DNA of 15,987 bases, from the NCBI GenBank assembly GCA_937121005.1, contig CAKZKB010000133.1:1-15987 (forward strand), read 5' to 3'. This DNA comes from an uncultured cyanobacterium (GTDB lineage: Bacteria; Cyanobacteriota; Cyanobacteriia; Cyanobacteriales; Geitlerinemataceae). Made by a program: the position numbers and the translations under genes. This document shows, one piece after another, positions 1 through 6,195 of this stretch; positions within the stretch are counted from its first letter, which is position 1, and each line of letters begins with the position of its first letter. The notes under the pieces are model-generated. The model was not told the origin of the DNA, did no database searches, and saw only the letters and a program-made list of their open reading frames with translations.

Positions 1-122
1 GACGATTCACTGCTAAGCAGTAGAATCGCGGCTTCCTTGTCCGGCACTCTCCCCTTGGGGCAGCTACAGTTGTCCAAGATAGGCGGCGCTCTCGCCTACT
101 GCTAGGAACTTTGGCCTTGGCA
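1..122 (-). ncRNA. candidate omegaRNA-like scaffold at the element's right end
   Basis: On the minus strand this stretch is highly structured. An outer stem pairs CCAAG with CTTGG (plus-strand 116-120 and 74-78). Inside it a 6-bp stem pairs TAGGCG with CGCCTA (80-85 and 93-98). A CCCCAAGGGG palindrome follows, then the terminal hairpin at 3-28. A TTCC near 103 and a GGAA near 33 could pair as a pseudoknot. In IS200/IS605 elements the TnpB guide RNA is made from the 3' end of the element and ends at the right boundary, with the guide lying outside. Position and fold agree with that. The guide would be at or beyond the window edge. Expression and identity are inferred. Confidence 0.33.
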
Positions 123-378
123 GCACTCCGAGTCGTTTCCGCTCGTGAGTTGAAGTCATTATTGATAATGTCATGCCAACTTTTGACCGGCTCCCTACTT
201 TTAAAATCGGGCGATACCGGATTTACAGGTTCAGTTGTACCTTGCCCGAGCAGGTCTTGTATCTACCTGGTGCTCCAGATCTCTTAGTCTGGCAGGTAAT
301 AGTGCCGTACTCAGCTAGATCGTAGTATAGCACATTATTGGCCACCGATAACTATCGATTCACCTGACGGTAGAATCG
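1..378 (-). mobile_element. IS200/IS605-like non-autonomous element (PATE/MITE-like)
   Basis: Two imperfect hairpins in the same orientation bound this segment. The first, at 3-28, has stem CGATTC/GAATCG plus ACTGC/GCAGT, loop TAA and one bulged A. The second, at 356-378, has the same outer stem plus ACC/GGT and loop TGAC. Both start CGATTCAC and end GTAGAATCG. Same-orientation subterminal hairpins, rather than terminal inverted repeats, are the hallmark of IS200/IS605 ends recognised by TnpA. Read on the minus strand, 356-378 would be the left end and 3-28 the right end. No tnpA and no complete tnpB lie between them. A start-less open minus-strand frame runs from 262 to the window edge (87 codons), but I could not match it firmly to TnpB. 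The exact cleavage sites are not visible, and the right one may lie outside the window. The element class is an inference from structure. Confidence 0.5.
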
Positions 379-454
379 TAGGATGCGCGGCGGTTTTACT
401 CAATTCTGAGTGTATCACGATCGCGCTTCCAGTGCAACCGACACCCGATCGCCC

Positions 455-460
455 TATAAT
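455..460 (+). promoter_or_regulatory. -10 element of a probable promoter
   Basis: A perfect TATAAT lies 32 bases upstream of the small ATG gene at 492. No good -35 hexamer is visible at the usual spacing. It would give a short leader carrying the GGAG ribosome binding site at 481-484. Confidence 0.45.
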
Positions 461-491
461 GTCCCTAGCTGGTAACAAACGGAGAACTGCC

Positions 492-587
492 ATGTCCCTA
501 CACGACTTGTTGATGCTGCTGGTGCTGCTGTTTCCCGGAATTTTGCTGTCGGCGCTGATTATGGGCGCATTTGCCTTTGGCGGTTAA
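492..587 (+). CDS. 31-residue single-helix membrane microprotein
   Basis: I do not recognise this gene. It encodes 31 residues, starting MSLHDLLMLL and ending GAFAFGG. Almost the whole chain (about residues 5-29) is one hydrophobic helix with a proline near residue 15 and small residues towards the end, so it should sit in a membrane. The start is supported by GGAG at 481-484, eight bases before the ATG, and by TATAAT at 455-460. The stop is TAA. The length resembles the one-helix subunits of cyanobacterial thylakoid complexes, but the sequence does not match PetG, PetL, PetN, PsaM or PsbX as I know them. The downstream kinase starts 54 bases later, so the two could share a transcript. It is too short to prove from one sequence; conservation in relatives would decide. 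Confidence 0.5.
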   Translation: MSLHDLLMLLVLLFPGILLSALIMGAFAFGG

Positions 588-641
588 TTTGGCCCCGCGC
601 CGTGAGATAATGGCCGCGACGACCCCAGGCTGCACATTCCC

Positions 642-1961
642 ATGAGCGATCGACCGAAAATTGTGGTACTCGACGACGATCCTACCGGATCCCAAACCGT
701 TCATAGCTGTTTGCTGCTGACGCGGTGGGATACAGACACGCTGCGGTTGGGGTTAGCTGACGAGTCGCCCATTTTTTTCGTACTGACGAACACTCGCGCC
801 CGCACGCCGGAAGAGGCGACGGCGGTAACGCGGGAAGTTTGTCGCCACCTGAAAGATGCGATCGCGGCGGAAGGAATTGAAGATTTCCTGGTTGTCAGTC
901 GATCGGACTCGACGCTACGCGGACATTATCCCATCGAAACTGACGCGATCGCCGAGGAATTGGGATCGTTCGACGCGCATTTTTTAGTCCCGGCATTTTT
1001 TGAAGGTGGGCGCTTCACTAAAGATAGCGTGCATTACCTGATTTCCGATGGCGAACCCGTGCGCGTCGATACCACAGAATTCGCAAAAGATTCGGTTTTT
1101 GGTTACAGTACCAGCTATCTGCCCGACTATGCCGAAGAAAAGACAAACGGGCGAGTCAAAGCCAGCGAAGTAGAGCGATTTTTGCTCGAAGATATTCGTT
1201 CGGGCTGCGAAGAACGACTGTTACAACTCGAGAGGAATTGCTGCTGCGCGGTGGATGCGGAAGTGCAAGCGGATCTGGATCGATTTGCGACCGATGTGCT
1301 TTCAGCAGCGAGCCAAGGTAAGCGCTATTTATTCCGCAGTGCGGCGAGTTTGTTGACCTCTCTGGCTAAATTGGGGCCGCAACCGATCGCGGGCGAACAG
1401 ATGAGCCAATACACCCGAAATGGCAAGCCCGGTGTGGTTTTAGTAGGGTCGCACGTCAAGAAAACCACCCAACAATTGGAGCAATTGCTAAAAGAACCGG
1501 ATGCGATCGCAGTGGAAGTGGAGATTTCTCACTTACTCGAAGAGAGTCGCGATCGCCGCCAGCAACTTCTCGACGACACCTTAAAACAAGTATACGACAT
1601 TCACGATCGCGGTCAAACTCCGGTTATCTATACCAGCCGCGAAGAAATCACTTTTCCCGACGCACAAACTCGCTTGCAGTTCGGCACGGCAGTCTCTACT
1701 TTGTTAATGGATATTGTCAAAGGATTGCCCGCCGATATTGGTTTTTTAATTAGTAAAGGCGGTATCACTTCTAACGATGTGTTGAGTACGGGCTTGTCAC
1801 TGCGATCGGCACGATTGTTGGGACAAATTTTAGCAGGCTGTTCGGTGGTGCGAACGCCGGACGAACATCCGCAATTTCCCAATTTACCCGTTGTTTTGTT
1901 CCCCGGAAATGTGGGCGATGCCAACGGTTTGGCGACGGCTTACCGACGGTTTCAAGGCTAG
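642..1961 (+). CDS. four-carbon acid sugar kinase family protein (DUF1537)
   Basis: 439 residues, close to the usual length of the family. The N-terminal domain opens with IVVLDDDPTGSQT (residues 7-19), the signature of DUF1537 proteins, with further conserved motifs VVSRSDSTLRGHYP (about 84-97) and VPAFFEGGRFT. The C-terminal nucleotide-binding domain begins near residue 274 (VVLVGSHV) and includes LISKGGITSND and the closing FPGNVGD. Known members (OtnK, DtnK) use ATP to phosphorylate four-carbon acid sugars such as D-erythronate, threonate or 3-oxo-tetronates in catabolism, usually beside a PdxA-like dehydrogenase or an aldolase. No such partner is in view, so the substrate cannot be assigned. 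The ATG at 642 directly precedes the conserved core. I see no clear ribosome binding site. The protein should be cytosolic. Confidence 0.88.
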   Translation: MSDRPKIVVLDDDPTGSQTVHSCLLLTRWDTDTLRLGLADESPIFFVLTNTRARTPEEATAVTREVCRHLKDAIAAEGIEDFLVVSRSDSTLRGHYPIETDAIAEELGSFDAHFLVPAFFEGGRFTKDSVHYLISDGEPVRVDTTEFAKDSVFGYSTSYLPDYAEEKTNGRVKASEVERFLLEDIRSGCEERLLQLERNCCCAVDAEVQADLDRFATDVLSAASQGKRYLFRSAASLLTSLAKLGPQPIAGEQMSQYTRNGKPGVVLVGSHVKKTTQQLEQLLKEPDAIAVEVEISHLLEESRDRRQQLLDDTLKQVYDIHDRGQTPVIYTSREEITFPDAQTRLQFGTAVSTLLMDIVKGLPADIGFLISKGGITSNDVLSTGLSLRSARLLGQILAGCSVVRTPDEHPQFPNLPVVLFPGNVGDANGLATAYRRFQG

Positions 1962-2139
1962 AAGAATGAATGAACCAGGAGTGCTACTCTCAACTCCTGA
2001 TGCGAGCCTTGCTGGCCGATCGTCTGGCGGGGCTGAGTTCAATTTCCCCGGCGTACATTTCTTTTTTGTCTAAACTCCAGGCATAGAATTAATTGGCGGG
2101 CCTTAGTGCTAGAATAGTAGAGCAAAACTCGTTTTCAGC

Positions 2140-3264
2140 ATGGTCAGCGATCGCCCTCGTATTTGTATTATCCTCGGAACGCGCCCGGAAGCGATTAAAT
2201 TGGCTCCGGTGGTGCTTGCATTCCGATCGTCCCCGGACTTCGAGACCCGAGTGGTTCTCACCGGACAGCATAAGGAAATGGTAGCACAAGTGATGTCACT
2301 GTTTGGCATTGAAGGCGATCGCGACTTAGCGATTATGAAACACGGGCAAACCCTCGTCGATATTGCCTGTCGCAGCTTGCAAGGATTGGACGCATTTTTT
2401 AGCACCGAAAAACCCGATTTCGCGATCGTGCAAGGGGATACTTCCACTGCCTTCGCTGCCGCCTTAGCTGCATTCTATCACAAAATTCCCGTCGGTCACG
2501 TCGAAGCAGGTTTGCGAACCGATAATCTCTTCGATCCCTATCCCGAAGAAGCCAACCGCAGGCTCATTTCCCAAGTGGCGCAAGTGCATTTTGCCCCCAC
2601 CGATCGCGCTGTAGAAAACCTGCAAAAATCTAGCATTGTGGGTAAGATTCATAAAACGGGAAATACGGTCATTGACGCGCTGCTTTCCGTGGCCGATCGC
2701 CGTCCCGACTGTCCCGTACCGGGGTTAGAATGGGATAACTATCGAGTGCTGTTAGCCACCGTTCACCGCCGGGAAAATTGGGGCGATCGCCTGCAAGAAA
2801 TTGCCAACGGATTTTTAGGTATTCTCGATAAGTTTGACGATACGGCATTGCTGTTCCCCCTGCATCGCAACCCCACCGTGCGATCGCCTTTGCAAGCCGT
2901 TTTAGGTCAACATCCGCGCGTTTTCCTCACCGAACCCCTAGACTATTCTCAGTTAGTGGGAGCCATTCAACGCTGCTATTTATTATTAACTGATTCTGGA
3001 GGACTGCAAGAAGAAGCCCCCGCCTTGGGCAAACCTGTTTTAGTATTGCGAGAAACCACCGAACGCCCGGAAGCAGTGGAAGCAGGCACGGCAAAATTAA
3101 TTGGCACAAATCGCGATCGAATTGTTGACACGGCCAGCGAACTGTTAGATAATAAACAAGTGTACGATCGCATGGCAACGGCACAAAATCCCTTCGGTGA
3201 CGGACAGGCTTCGACCCGAATTGTACGGATTGTCAAGGACTATCTTGCGGGATCGATGGGCTAA
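2140..3264 (+). CDS. wecB: UDP-N-acetylglucosamine 2-epimerase (non-hydrolysing)
   Basis: 374 residues, the normal length for this enzyme. It interconverts UDP-GlcNAc and UDP-ManNAc in the cytosol, providing ManNAc-derived sugars for surface polysaccharides. Family motifs appear in order: GTRPEAIKLAPV (residues 13-24, with R15 and K20), TGQHKEM (41-47), VQGDTSTAF (97-105, D100), GHVEAGLRT (119-127, E122), PEEANRR (135-141, E136), TVHRREN (207-213, H209) and, in the second Rossmann-like domain, TDSGGLQEEAPALGKPVLV with the RETTERPEA loop. All residues needed for catalysis and UDP binding appear present. The gene stands alone: 178 bases separate it from the kinase upstream, and no polysaccharide genes adjoin it. 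The ribosome binding site is weak. The start at 2140 gives the usual short N-terminus before the first strand. Confidence 0.95.
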   Translation: MVSDRPRICIILGTRPEAIKLAPVVLAFRSSPDFETRVVLTGQHKEMVAQVMSLFGIEGDRDLAIMKHGQTLVDIACRSLQGLDAFFSTEKPDFAIVQGDTSTAFAAALAAFYHKIPVGHVEAGLRTDNLFDPYPEEANRRLISQVAQVHFAPTDRAVENLQKSSIVGKIHKTGNTVIDALLSVADRRPDCPVPGLEWDNYRVLLATVHRRENWGDRLQEIANGFLGILDKFDDTALLFPLHRNPTVRSPLQAVLGQHPRVFLTEPLDYSQLVGAIQRCYLLLTDSGGLQEEAPALGKPVLVLRETTERPEAVEAGTAKLIGTNRDRIVDTASELLDNKQVYDRMATAQNPFGDGQASTRIVRIVKDYLAGSMG

Positions 3265-3304
3265 TTGAAAAATTGTTACACTAGAATCCACTGACAACAA
3301 AAAC

Positions 3305-3321
3305 ATGAGGCGATCGCCATG
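3305..3321 (+). promoter_or_regulatory. ribosome binding site containing a HIP1 octamer
   Basis: GAGG at 3307-3310 lies eight bases before the ATG at 3319. The spacer is almost entirely the HIP1 octamer GCGATCGC (3310-3317). The same stretch encodes a five-codon frame from an ATG at 3305 whose TGA overlaps the gene's start as ATGA. Confidence 0.45.
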
Positions 3322-3636
3322 ACGCAGGCGACAACAGAGTACAAACATATCTTGCTCGATGACAAGGGAGTTGCTACTATCGAAGGGACAACAATGAAGG
3401 TTGTTGAGTTAGTGACTTCCCACATCACCTACGGATGGAGCCCAGAAGAGCTTCATTTTCAATATCCTCACATTAGTTTAGGTAAAATTTACTCGGCCTT
3501 GGCTTATTATTGGGATTGCCGAGAATCTTTGGATGAGGAGATGGAACGACGGTTTGAAACTGTCGATCGGCTGAAGCAGCAGGCTTCACCATCCCCAATT
3601 GCCCAAAGGTTGAAGGATCGAGGTTTAATGGCGTGA
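3319..3636 (+). CDS. DUF433 domain protein, antitoxin-like
   Basis: 105 residues. The centre (about 24-70) has the DUF433 pattern: a short beta start ending in GTTMKVVELV, then YGWSPEELHFQYPHISLGKIYSALAYYWD, the winged-helix-like fold typical of this small family. The charged C-terminal tail (about 70-105) is likely helical. In cyanobacteria DUF433 proteins commonly precede a DUF5615 PIN-like protein and are regarded as the antitoxin of the pair, binding their own operator. That arrangement is kept here: the next reading frame begins inside this gene's stop codon (GTGA overlap). The partner is cut short, so the antitoxin may now be an orphan. Start chosen at 3319 because of GAGG at 3307-3310. 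The antitoxin role comes from family context, not from this sequence. Confidence 0.82.
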   Translation: MTQATTEYKHILLDDKGVATIEGTTMKVVELVTSHITYGWSPEELHFQYPHISLGKIYSALAYYWDCRESLDEEMERRFETVDRLKQQASPSPIAQRLKDRGLMA

Positions 3637-3752
3637 ATTTGTGTTTTTATATGGACGAAAACGTTCCTCGTCAAATTACAGTTGGTCTCCGTCTTCGGAA
3701 TGTTGATGTTCTAACGGTACAAGAAGACAATCGGGTTTTCGGTCAACTCTAA
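3633..3752 (+). pseudogene. truncated DUF5615 PIN-like toxin partner
   Basis: A GTG start at 3633 overlaps the TGA of the DUF433 gene by three bases and opens a 39-codon frame. It reads NLCFYMDENVPRQITVGLR, then RNVDVLTVQED, and ends in TAA. MDENVPR and DVLTVQED are the N-terminal motifs of DUF5615 proteins, including the first acidic residue of the PIN-like active site. Full members are about 110-120 residues. Everything after the second motif, including the usual central acidic motif and the C-terminal half, is missing. I found no continuation in other frames; the palindrome at 3766-3795 and the convergent RTX gene follow at once. This looks like a deletion rather than a point mutation. The protein would not be a working nuclease. 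Confidence 0.7.
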
Positions 3753-3765
3753 TTGTAATTGATTG

Positions 3766-3795
3766 TGTAGGGGCGATTCGCGAATCGCCCCTACA
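3766..3795. repeat. 30-bp perfect palindrome, possible bidirectional terminator
   Basis: TGTAGGGGCGATTCG (3766-3780) is followed directly by its exact reverse complement (3781-3795). It sits between two convergent genes, 14 bases after the truncated toxin stop and just before the RTX stop. GTAGGGGC-type palindromes are dispersed widely in cyanobacterial genomes. Transcribed either way it gives a strong hairpin followed by an A/T-rich stretch, so it could end both transcripts. Confidence 0.7.
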
Positions 3796-3798
3796 AAT

Positions 3799-4488
3799 TT
3801 AGAAATTCTGTTCGACTTGAACAAAATCTTCCGCTCCTAACTCAGCAAGAGTCACACTAGAAGTAATGACCGCGAGAGCCTGCCCCGAACTAGCAATGGC
3901 AATCTGGATATCGCCAGAAACTTCAGAAAATGCGAGATCGGCAAAGGTCAGTCCTCGTGTCAACCCGATCGAGTCTTCTCCATTTTGGAAATCCACGATA
4001 ACATCAACGTTACCGGGATCGTCTGGCCTCAGCACAAAGGTATCCATTCCTCCTGAATTGACAAGACCGCCCCCTCGTAAAGTATCAGACCCTAAATCCC
4101 CAGAAAGAATATCATTGCCGTCATCTCCCGTCAGATTGTCATTGTCTTTTCCCCCAAAAAGAGTATCATCTCCTTCGTTGCCAAAAATCTGGTCGTTTCC
4201 ACGATTACCAGCAACGATATCATTATCTCGCCCACCTGATAACCCAAACCCAAATAGAGAGCCATCGCCATCATTACCGTCAAGACCGAGAATAATATCA
4301 TTGCCAGCCGCTCCATTAATATCATCATCACCGCTATCTCCAATCAGTGTATCACTTCCACCCTGTCCGTTAATCATATCACTTCCTTCTCCTCCAAAGA
4401 AAATCTCGGGGGCATCCGTGCCGAGAACGTCGTCTCCTTCGGGGGTTCCTTGTGTGGTAGGATTATCAGCAAGTGAGATCGTGGCCAT
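3799..4488 (-). CDS. RTX (haemolysin-type) calcium-binding repeat protein
   Basis: 229 residues, acidic. Residues 32-140 are a run of about ten nonapeptide repeats of the GGxGxDxUx type, for example GGEGSDMIN, GQGGSDTLI, GNEGDDTLF and GDLGSDTLR. These fold as a calcium-binding parallel beta-roll. The C-terminal part (about 148-229) resembles the end region of RTX proteins: DTFVLRPDDPG, VDVIVDFQNGEDSIGL, then a hydrophobic beta tail ending in NF. There is no N-terminal signal peptide, and RTX proteins leave the cell by type I secretion using a C-terminal signal. No transporter genes are nearby and no catalytic domain is attached, so this is a stand-alone RTX module of unknown activity. Start ATG at 4488 is supported by AGGAG about ten bases upstream on the minus strand. 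A GC-poorer, glycine- and aspartate-rich sequence sets it apart from its neighbours. Confidence 0.88.
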   Translation of the reverse strand: MATISLADNPTTQGTPEGDDVLGTDAPEIFFGGEGSDMINGQGGSDTLIGDSGDDDINGAAGNDIILGLDGNDGDGSLFGFGLSGGRDNDIVAGNRGNDQIFGNEGDDTLFGGKDNDNLTGDDGNDILSGDLGSDTLRGGGLVNSGGMDTFVLRPDDPGNVDVIVDFQNGEDSIGLTRGLTFADLAFSEVSGDIQIAIASSGQALAVITSSVTLAELGAEDFVQVEQNF

Positions 4489-4524
4489 GAGGTTTGTTCT
4501 CCTTTGTATTGATGAGCTACCCCA

Positions 4525-4581
4525 TAGCCTAAGCTAGCCGATGCCCCCATGTTGACTAGACTGTGCTATAATTTAGGCTAG
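4525..4581. promoter_or_regulatory. inverted repeats around the divergent promoter region
   Basis: TAGCCTAA at 4525-4532 is exactly inverted as TTAGGCTA at 4573-4580. A second TAGCC copy follows at 4535-4539. The right arm overlaps the last bases and downstream edge of the -10 element at 4567-4572, a position from which a bound repressor would block the rightward promoter. The adjacent rightward gene looks like a DNA-binding protein, so autoregulation is possible. This is inference. Confidence 0.35.
4564..4572 (+). promoter_or_regulatory. extended -10 promoter of the three-gene cluster
   Basis: TGCTATAAT at 4564-4572 is a perfect extended -10 (TGN plus TATAAT). No -35 hexamer sits at 16-18 bases; the TTGACT at 4552-4557 is too close (nine-base gap). 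The predicted transcript starts near 4579 and carries a GAGGAG ribosome binding site at 4599-4604, six bases before the ATG at 4611. Confidence 0.55.
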
Positions 4582-4610
4582 TGTCGGACTAGAAATTTGA
4601 GGAGACCCGG

Positions 4611-5132
4611 ATGACCGCGATCGATCGCCAGTTCCGAGAAGCCGCTAACCAGTGGGATTTGGAGACGCTTTACCTGGATCTAGCCTCCGCTAAGGGGAAA
4701 CGCCTGACCCCGGTGGAAAAATTGCACCTGCGCGGCTTATTGTGCGGCTACGGGCCGACAGAAATGGCGCAAATTTTGAATAAAAGCGTCAAAGGTGTCG
4801 GTGTAGATTTGTGTAACACTTTGTATCTTTACGTCAAAAACTTGACCGGACGGGGAAGCGAAAAAATTGACAACTGGAGAAGCATTACAGAGTGGTTAGA
4901 GGAAGCGGGATACAAGAATCAACCATCGGTTCAATATCAGTTGAGCGATTCTCTACCTGTAGAATTGCTCATCAAAAAAGTTAACATGACCTTGGATAAA
5001 GATAAACTTGTCGTCGATCTCAATATGAGAATTGTTGCCCCTTCCTCAGAAATTAGCGAAGACTCTGCCATAGAAGTTAACAACGAAGCGGTTGAGTTGC
5101 GACATGAAACCAACAACCGCAATGGCGATTAG
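4611..5132 (+). CDS. helix-turn-helix-like protein, first gene of a small membrane-protein cluster
   Basis: 173 residues. Residues about 28-85 are all-helical and include LTPVEKLHLRGLLCGYGPTE, then MAQILNKSVKGVGVDLCNTLYLYVKNL, which reads as a helix-turn-helix: a short helix, a GYGPTEMAQ turn and a longer recognition helix. Similar helical modules occur at the N-terminus of many cyanobacterial signalling and conflict proteins, often fused to larger domains. Here the module stands nearly alone. Residues 88-110 (KIDNWRSITEWLEEAGYK) belong to the same module; the rest, rich in K, E and hydrophobic strands, is unrecognised. There is no signal peptide or membrane segment. The start follows a good GAGGAG site. 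Two small membrane proteins follow, so it may regulate them or act with them. I cannot name the family firmly. Confidence 0.75.
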   Translation: MTAIDRQFREAANQWDLETLYLDLASAKGKRLTPVEKLHLRGLLCGYGPTEMAQILNKSVKGVGVDLCNTLYLYVKNLTGRGSEKIDNWRSITEWLEEAGYKNQPSVQYQLSDSLPVELLIKKVNMTLDKDKLVVDLNMRIVAPSSEISEDSAIEVNNEAVELRHETNNRNGD

Positions 5133-5145
5133 AACCATTAAAGCC

Positions 5146-5346
5146 ATGGAAAACCAACCTCAACAAACCAACGAAACGAACTGGAAAAGTCGTGTTTGGA
5201 GCCAAGGCGATCGCGCCATTGCCTTTGCTTCGGGAGGAGCCTTTTTAGGTGGAATTATCGCCGAACTTCCGGGGGCGATCGTCGGCGCGATCGTTGGTCT
5301 GTTGTGGGGATATTTTACCAAAACTAAACCAGAAAATAAGAGTTAA
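5146..5346 (+). CDS. 66-residue glycine-zipper membrane protein
   Basis: Residues 1-22 are polar (MENQPQQTNE onward). Residues 23-57 form a hydrophobic hairpin rich in glycine, with paired GG at 30-31 and 35-36 and a GxxxGxxxG zipper at G43, G47 and G51; a proline at 42 marks the turn. A basic tail, KTKPENKS, ends the chain. Glycine zippers let short helices pack or oligomerise in membranes and are seen in pore-forming and membrane-anchoring proteins; nothing here proves such a role. Three in-frame ATGs are possible (5104, 5122, 5146). I chose 5146 because it follows the upstream stop by 13 bases and leaves a sensible N-terminus; a start at 5104 would overlap the upstream gene and add 14 residues. 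The next gene begins five bases after the stop. No family was recognised. Confidence 0.7.
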   Translation: MENQPQQTNETNWKSRVWSQGDRAIAFASGGAFLGGIIAELPGAIVGAIVGLLWGYFTKTKPENKS

Positions 5347-5351
5347 ACGCA

Positions 5352-5636
5352 ATGGAGTATTGGGTTAGGTTAATTGCTTGGGGAAGTGCCACTCTTTTAG
5401 TCATTATCGCTCACTATTTCAAAGGGAAGAATCCGGGAACGTGGGACTTAGATCTGTCTGACTTCATCAATATCGGTGTTTCCCTAGCAGGTGTTGTTTC
5501 CAGTTGCGGCTTAATCGTGCTAGCATTTACATCATCGGAACTCAAAGATTTACTTGGAGCCGATATTGTTGCTTTAGTTCTAGGTGCGATCGCGGTAATA
5601 TGGGTGTCGATTCAACAGATTATCAAAACTTTTTAA
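5352..5636 (+). CDS. 94-residue protein with three membrane helices
   Basis: Hydrophobic stretches at about 4-22, 40-61 and 70-92 predict three membrane helices. The loop between the first two (KGKNPGTWDLDLSDF) is polar and acidic. The second helix has small residues and a cysteine (VSSCGL). The third starts after SSELKDLLGAD. The chain ends in KTF. The ATG at 5352 is five bases from the stop of the glycine-zipper gene, with a weak AAGAG upstream, so the two are almost certainly co-transcribed. I do not recognise the family. Together with its neighbours it forms a cluster of one soluble DNA-binding-like protein and two small membrane proteins; holin-like, pore-forming and stress-response roles are all possible. 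Confidence 0.78.
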   Translation: MEYWVRLIAWGSATLLVIIAHYFKGKNPGTWDLDLSDFINIGVSLAGVVSSCGLIVLAFTSSELKDLLGADIVALVLGAIAVIWVSIQQIIKTF

Positions 5637-5655
5637 CTCTAAGAACCAGTTGATA

Positions 5656-5685
5656 TTGACATCCAGAGCGATCGTGCGATACACT
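5656..5685 (+). promoter_or_regulatory. sigma-70-type promoter upstream of the DUF29 gene
   Basis: TTGACA at 5656-5661 is a perfect -35. TACACT at 5680-5685 is a fair -10 after an 18-base spacer. It lies in the 94-base gap before the ATG at 5731 and would make DUF29 and the genes after it independent of the upstream cluster. Confidence 0.5.
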
Positions 5686-5730
5686 TGGGAAGTTAGTAAA
5701 AATCTGTCTAATTTATCTGTGGTTGCAATT

Positions 5731-6183
5731 ATGACACCTGCCAAAACAAACCCTAAAACCCTATACGCAACTGATTACCTAAAATGGATCGAAACCACAA
5801 CGGCGAAATTGCGCGATCGCGATTACGACGGCATTGATTGGGAAAATTTAATTGAGGAACTCGATGATATGGGGAGAAGCGAACGGCGCAGTTTAAAAAG
5901 TAACGTCATCGTCATTCTCCTTCACCTGCTCAAATGGCAGTTTCAACCTGAATATCGAACGGGAAGTTGGGAAGGAAGCATTATCGAACATCGCGGACGA
6001 GTGCGAGATTTACTAAAAGACTCCCCCAGTCTCGTCCCCTATTTAGAAACCATTTTATCTGAGTGCTATGGCCGTGCAGTTGAACAAGCTAAAGCAGAAA
6101 CTCGTTTGCCAATCGCAACCTTTCCAGAGTTTTGTCCTTACGCGATCGACCAAATTACTGAAGATCGATTTCTACCCAAATAA
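5731..6183 (+). CDS. DUF29 family protein
   Basis: 150 residues. The chain matches the DUF29 pattern of cyanobacteria: LYATDYLKWIETTTAKLRDR near the N-terminus, then YDGIDWENLIEELDDMGRSE (residues 32-51), a hydrophobic helix with LLHLLKWQFQPEYRTGSW (64-80), and a late AKAETRLP and PEFCPY motif. It is predicted to be all helical and soluble. DUF29 is expanded in cyanobacteria with no settled function; members often sit in accessory regions near toxin-antitoxin and Uma2 genes, as here. The frame is open further upstream, but only with a TTG start that would run over the promoter at 5656-5685. The ATG at 5731 matches where family members begin. The Uma2 gene follows after 12 bases. Confidence 0.85.
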   Translation: MTPAKTNPKTLYATDYLKWIETTTAKLRDRDYDGIDWENLIEELDDMGRSERRSLKSNVIVILLHLLKWQFQPEYRTGSWEGSIIEHRGRVRDLLKDSPSLVPYLETILSECYGRAVEQAKAETRLPIATFPEFCPYAIDQITEDRFLPK

Positions 6184-6195
6184 AATCAGATTCCC

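Noticed and set aside
610..645. Eleven-codon frame from an ATG at 610 whose stop overlaps the kinase start as ATGA
   Set aside because: It has no ribosome binding site and no leader-peptide features; such overlaps arise by chance.
1977..1998. AGGAGT/ACTCCT stem after the kinase gene as a terminator
   Set aside because: Only six pairs, a ten-base loop and no T-run; too weak to call.
3866..4537. Long plus-strand open frame opposite the RTX gene
   Set aside because: It is the mirror of the glycine/aspartate repeats, rich in serine and proline, with no motifs or ribosome binding site.
4552..4557. TTGACT as the -35 of the 4611 gene
   Set aside because: Only nine bases separate it from TATAAT; a normal spacer is 16-18.
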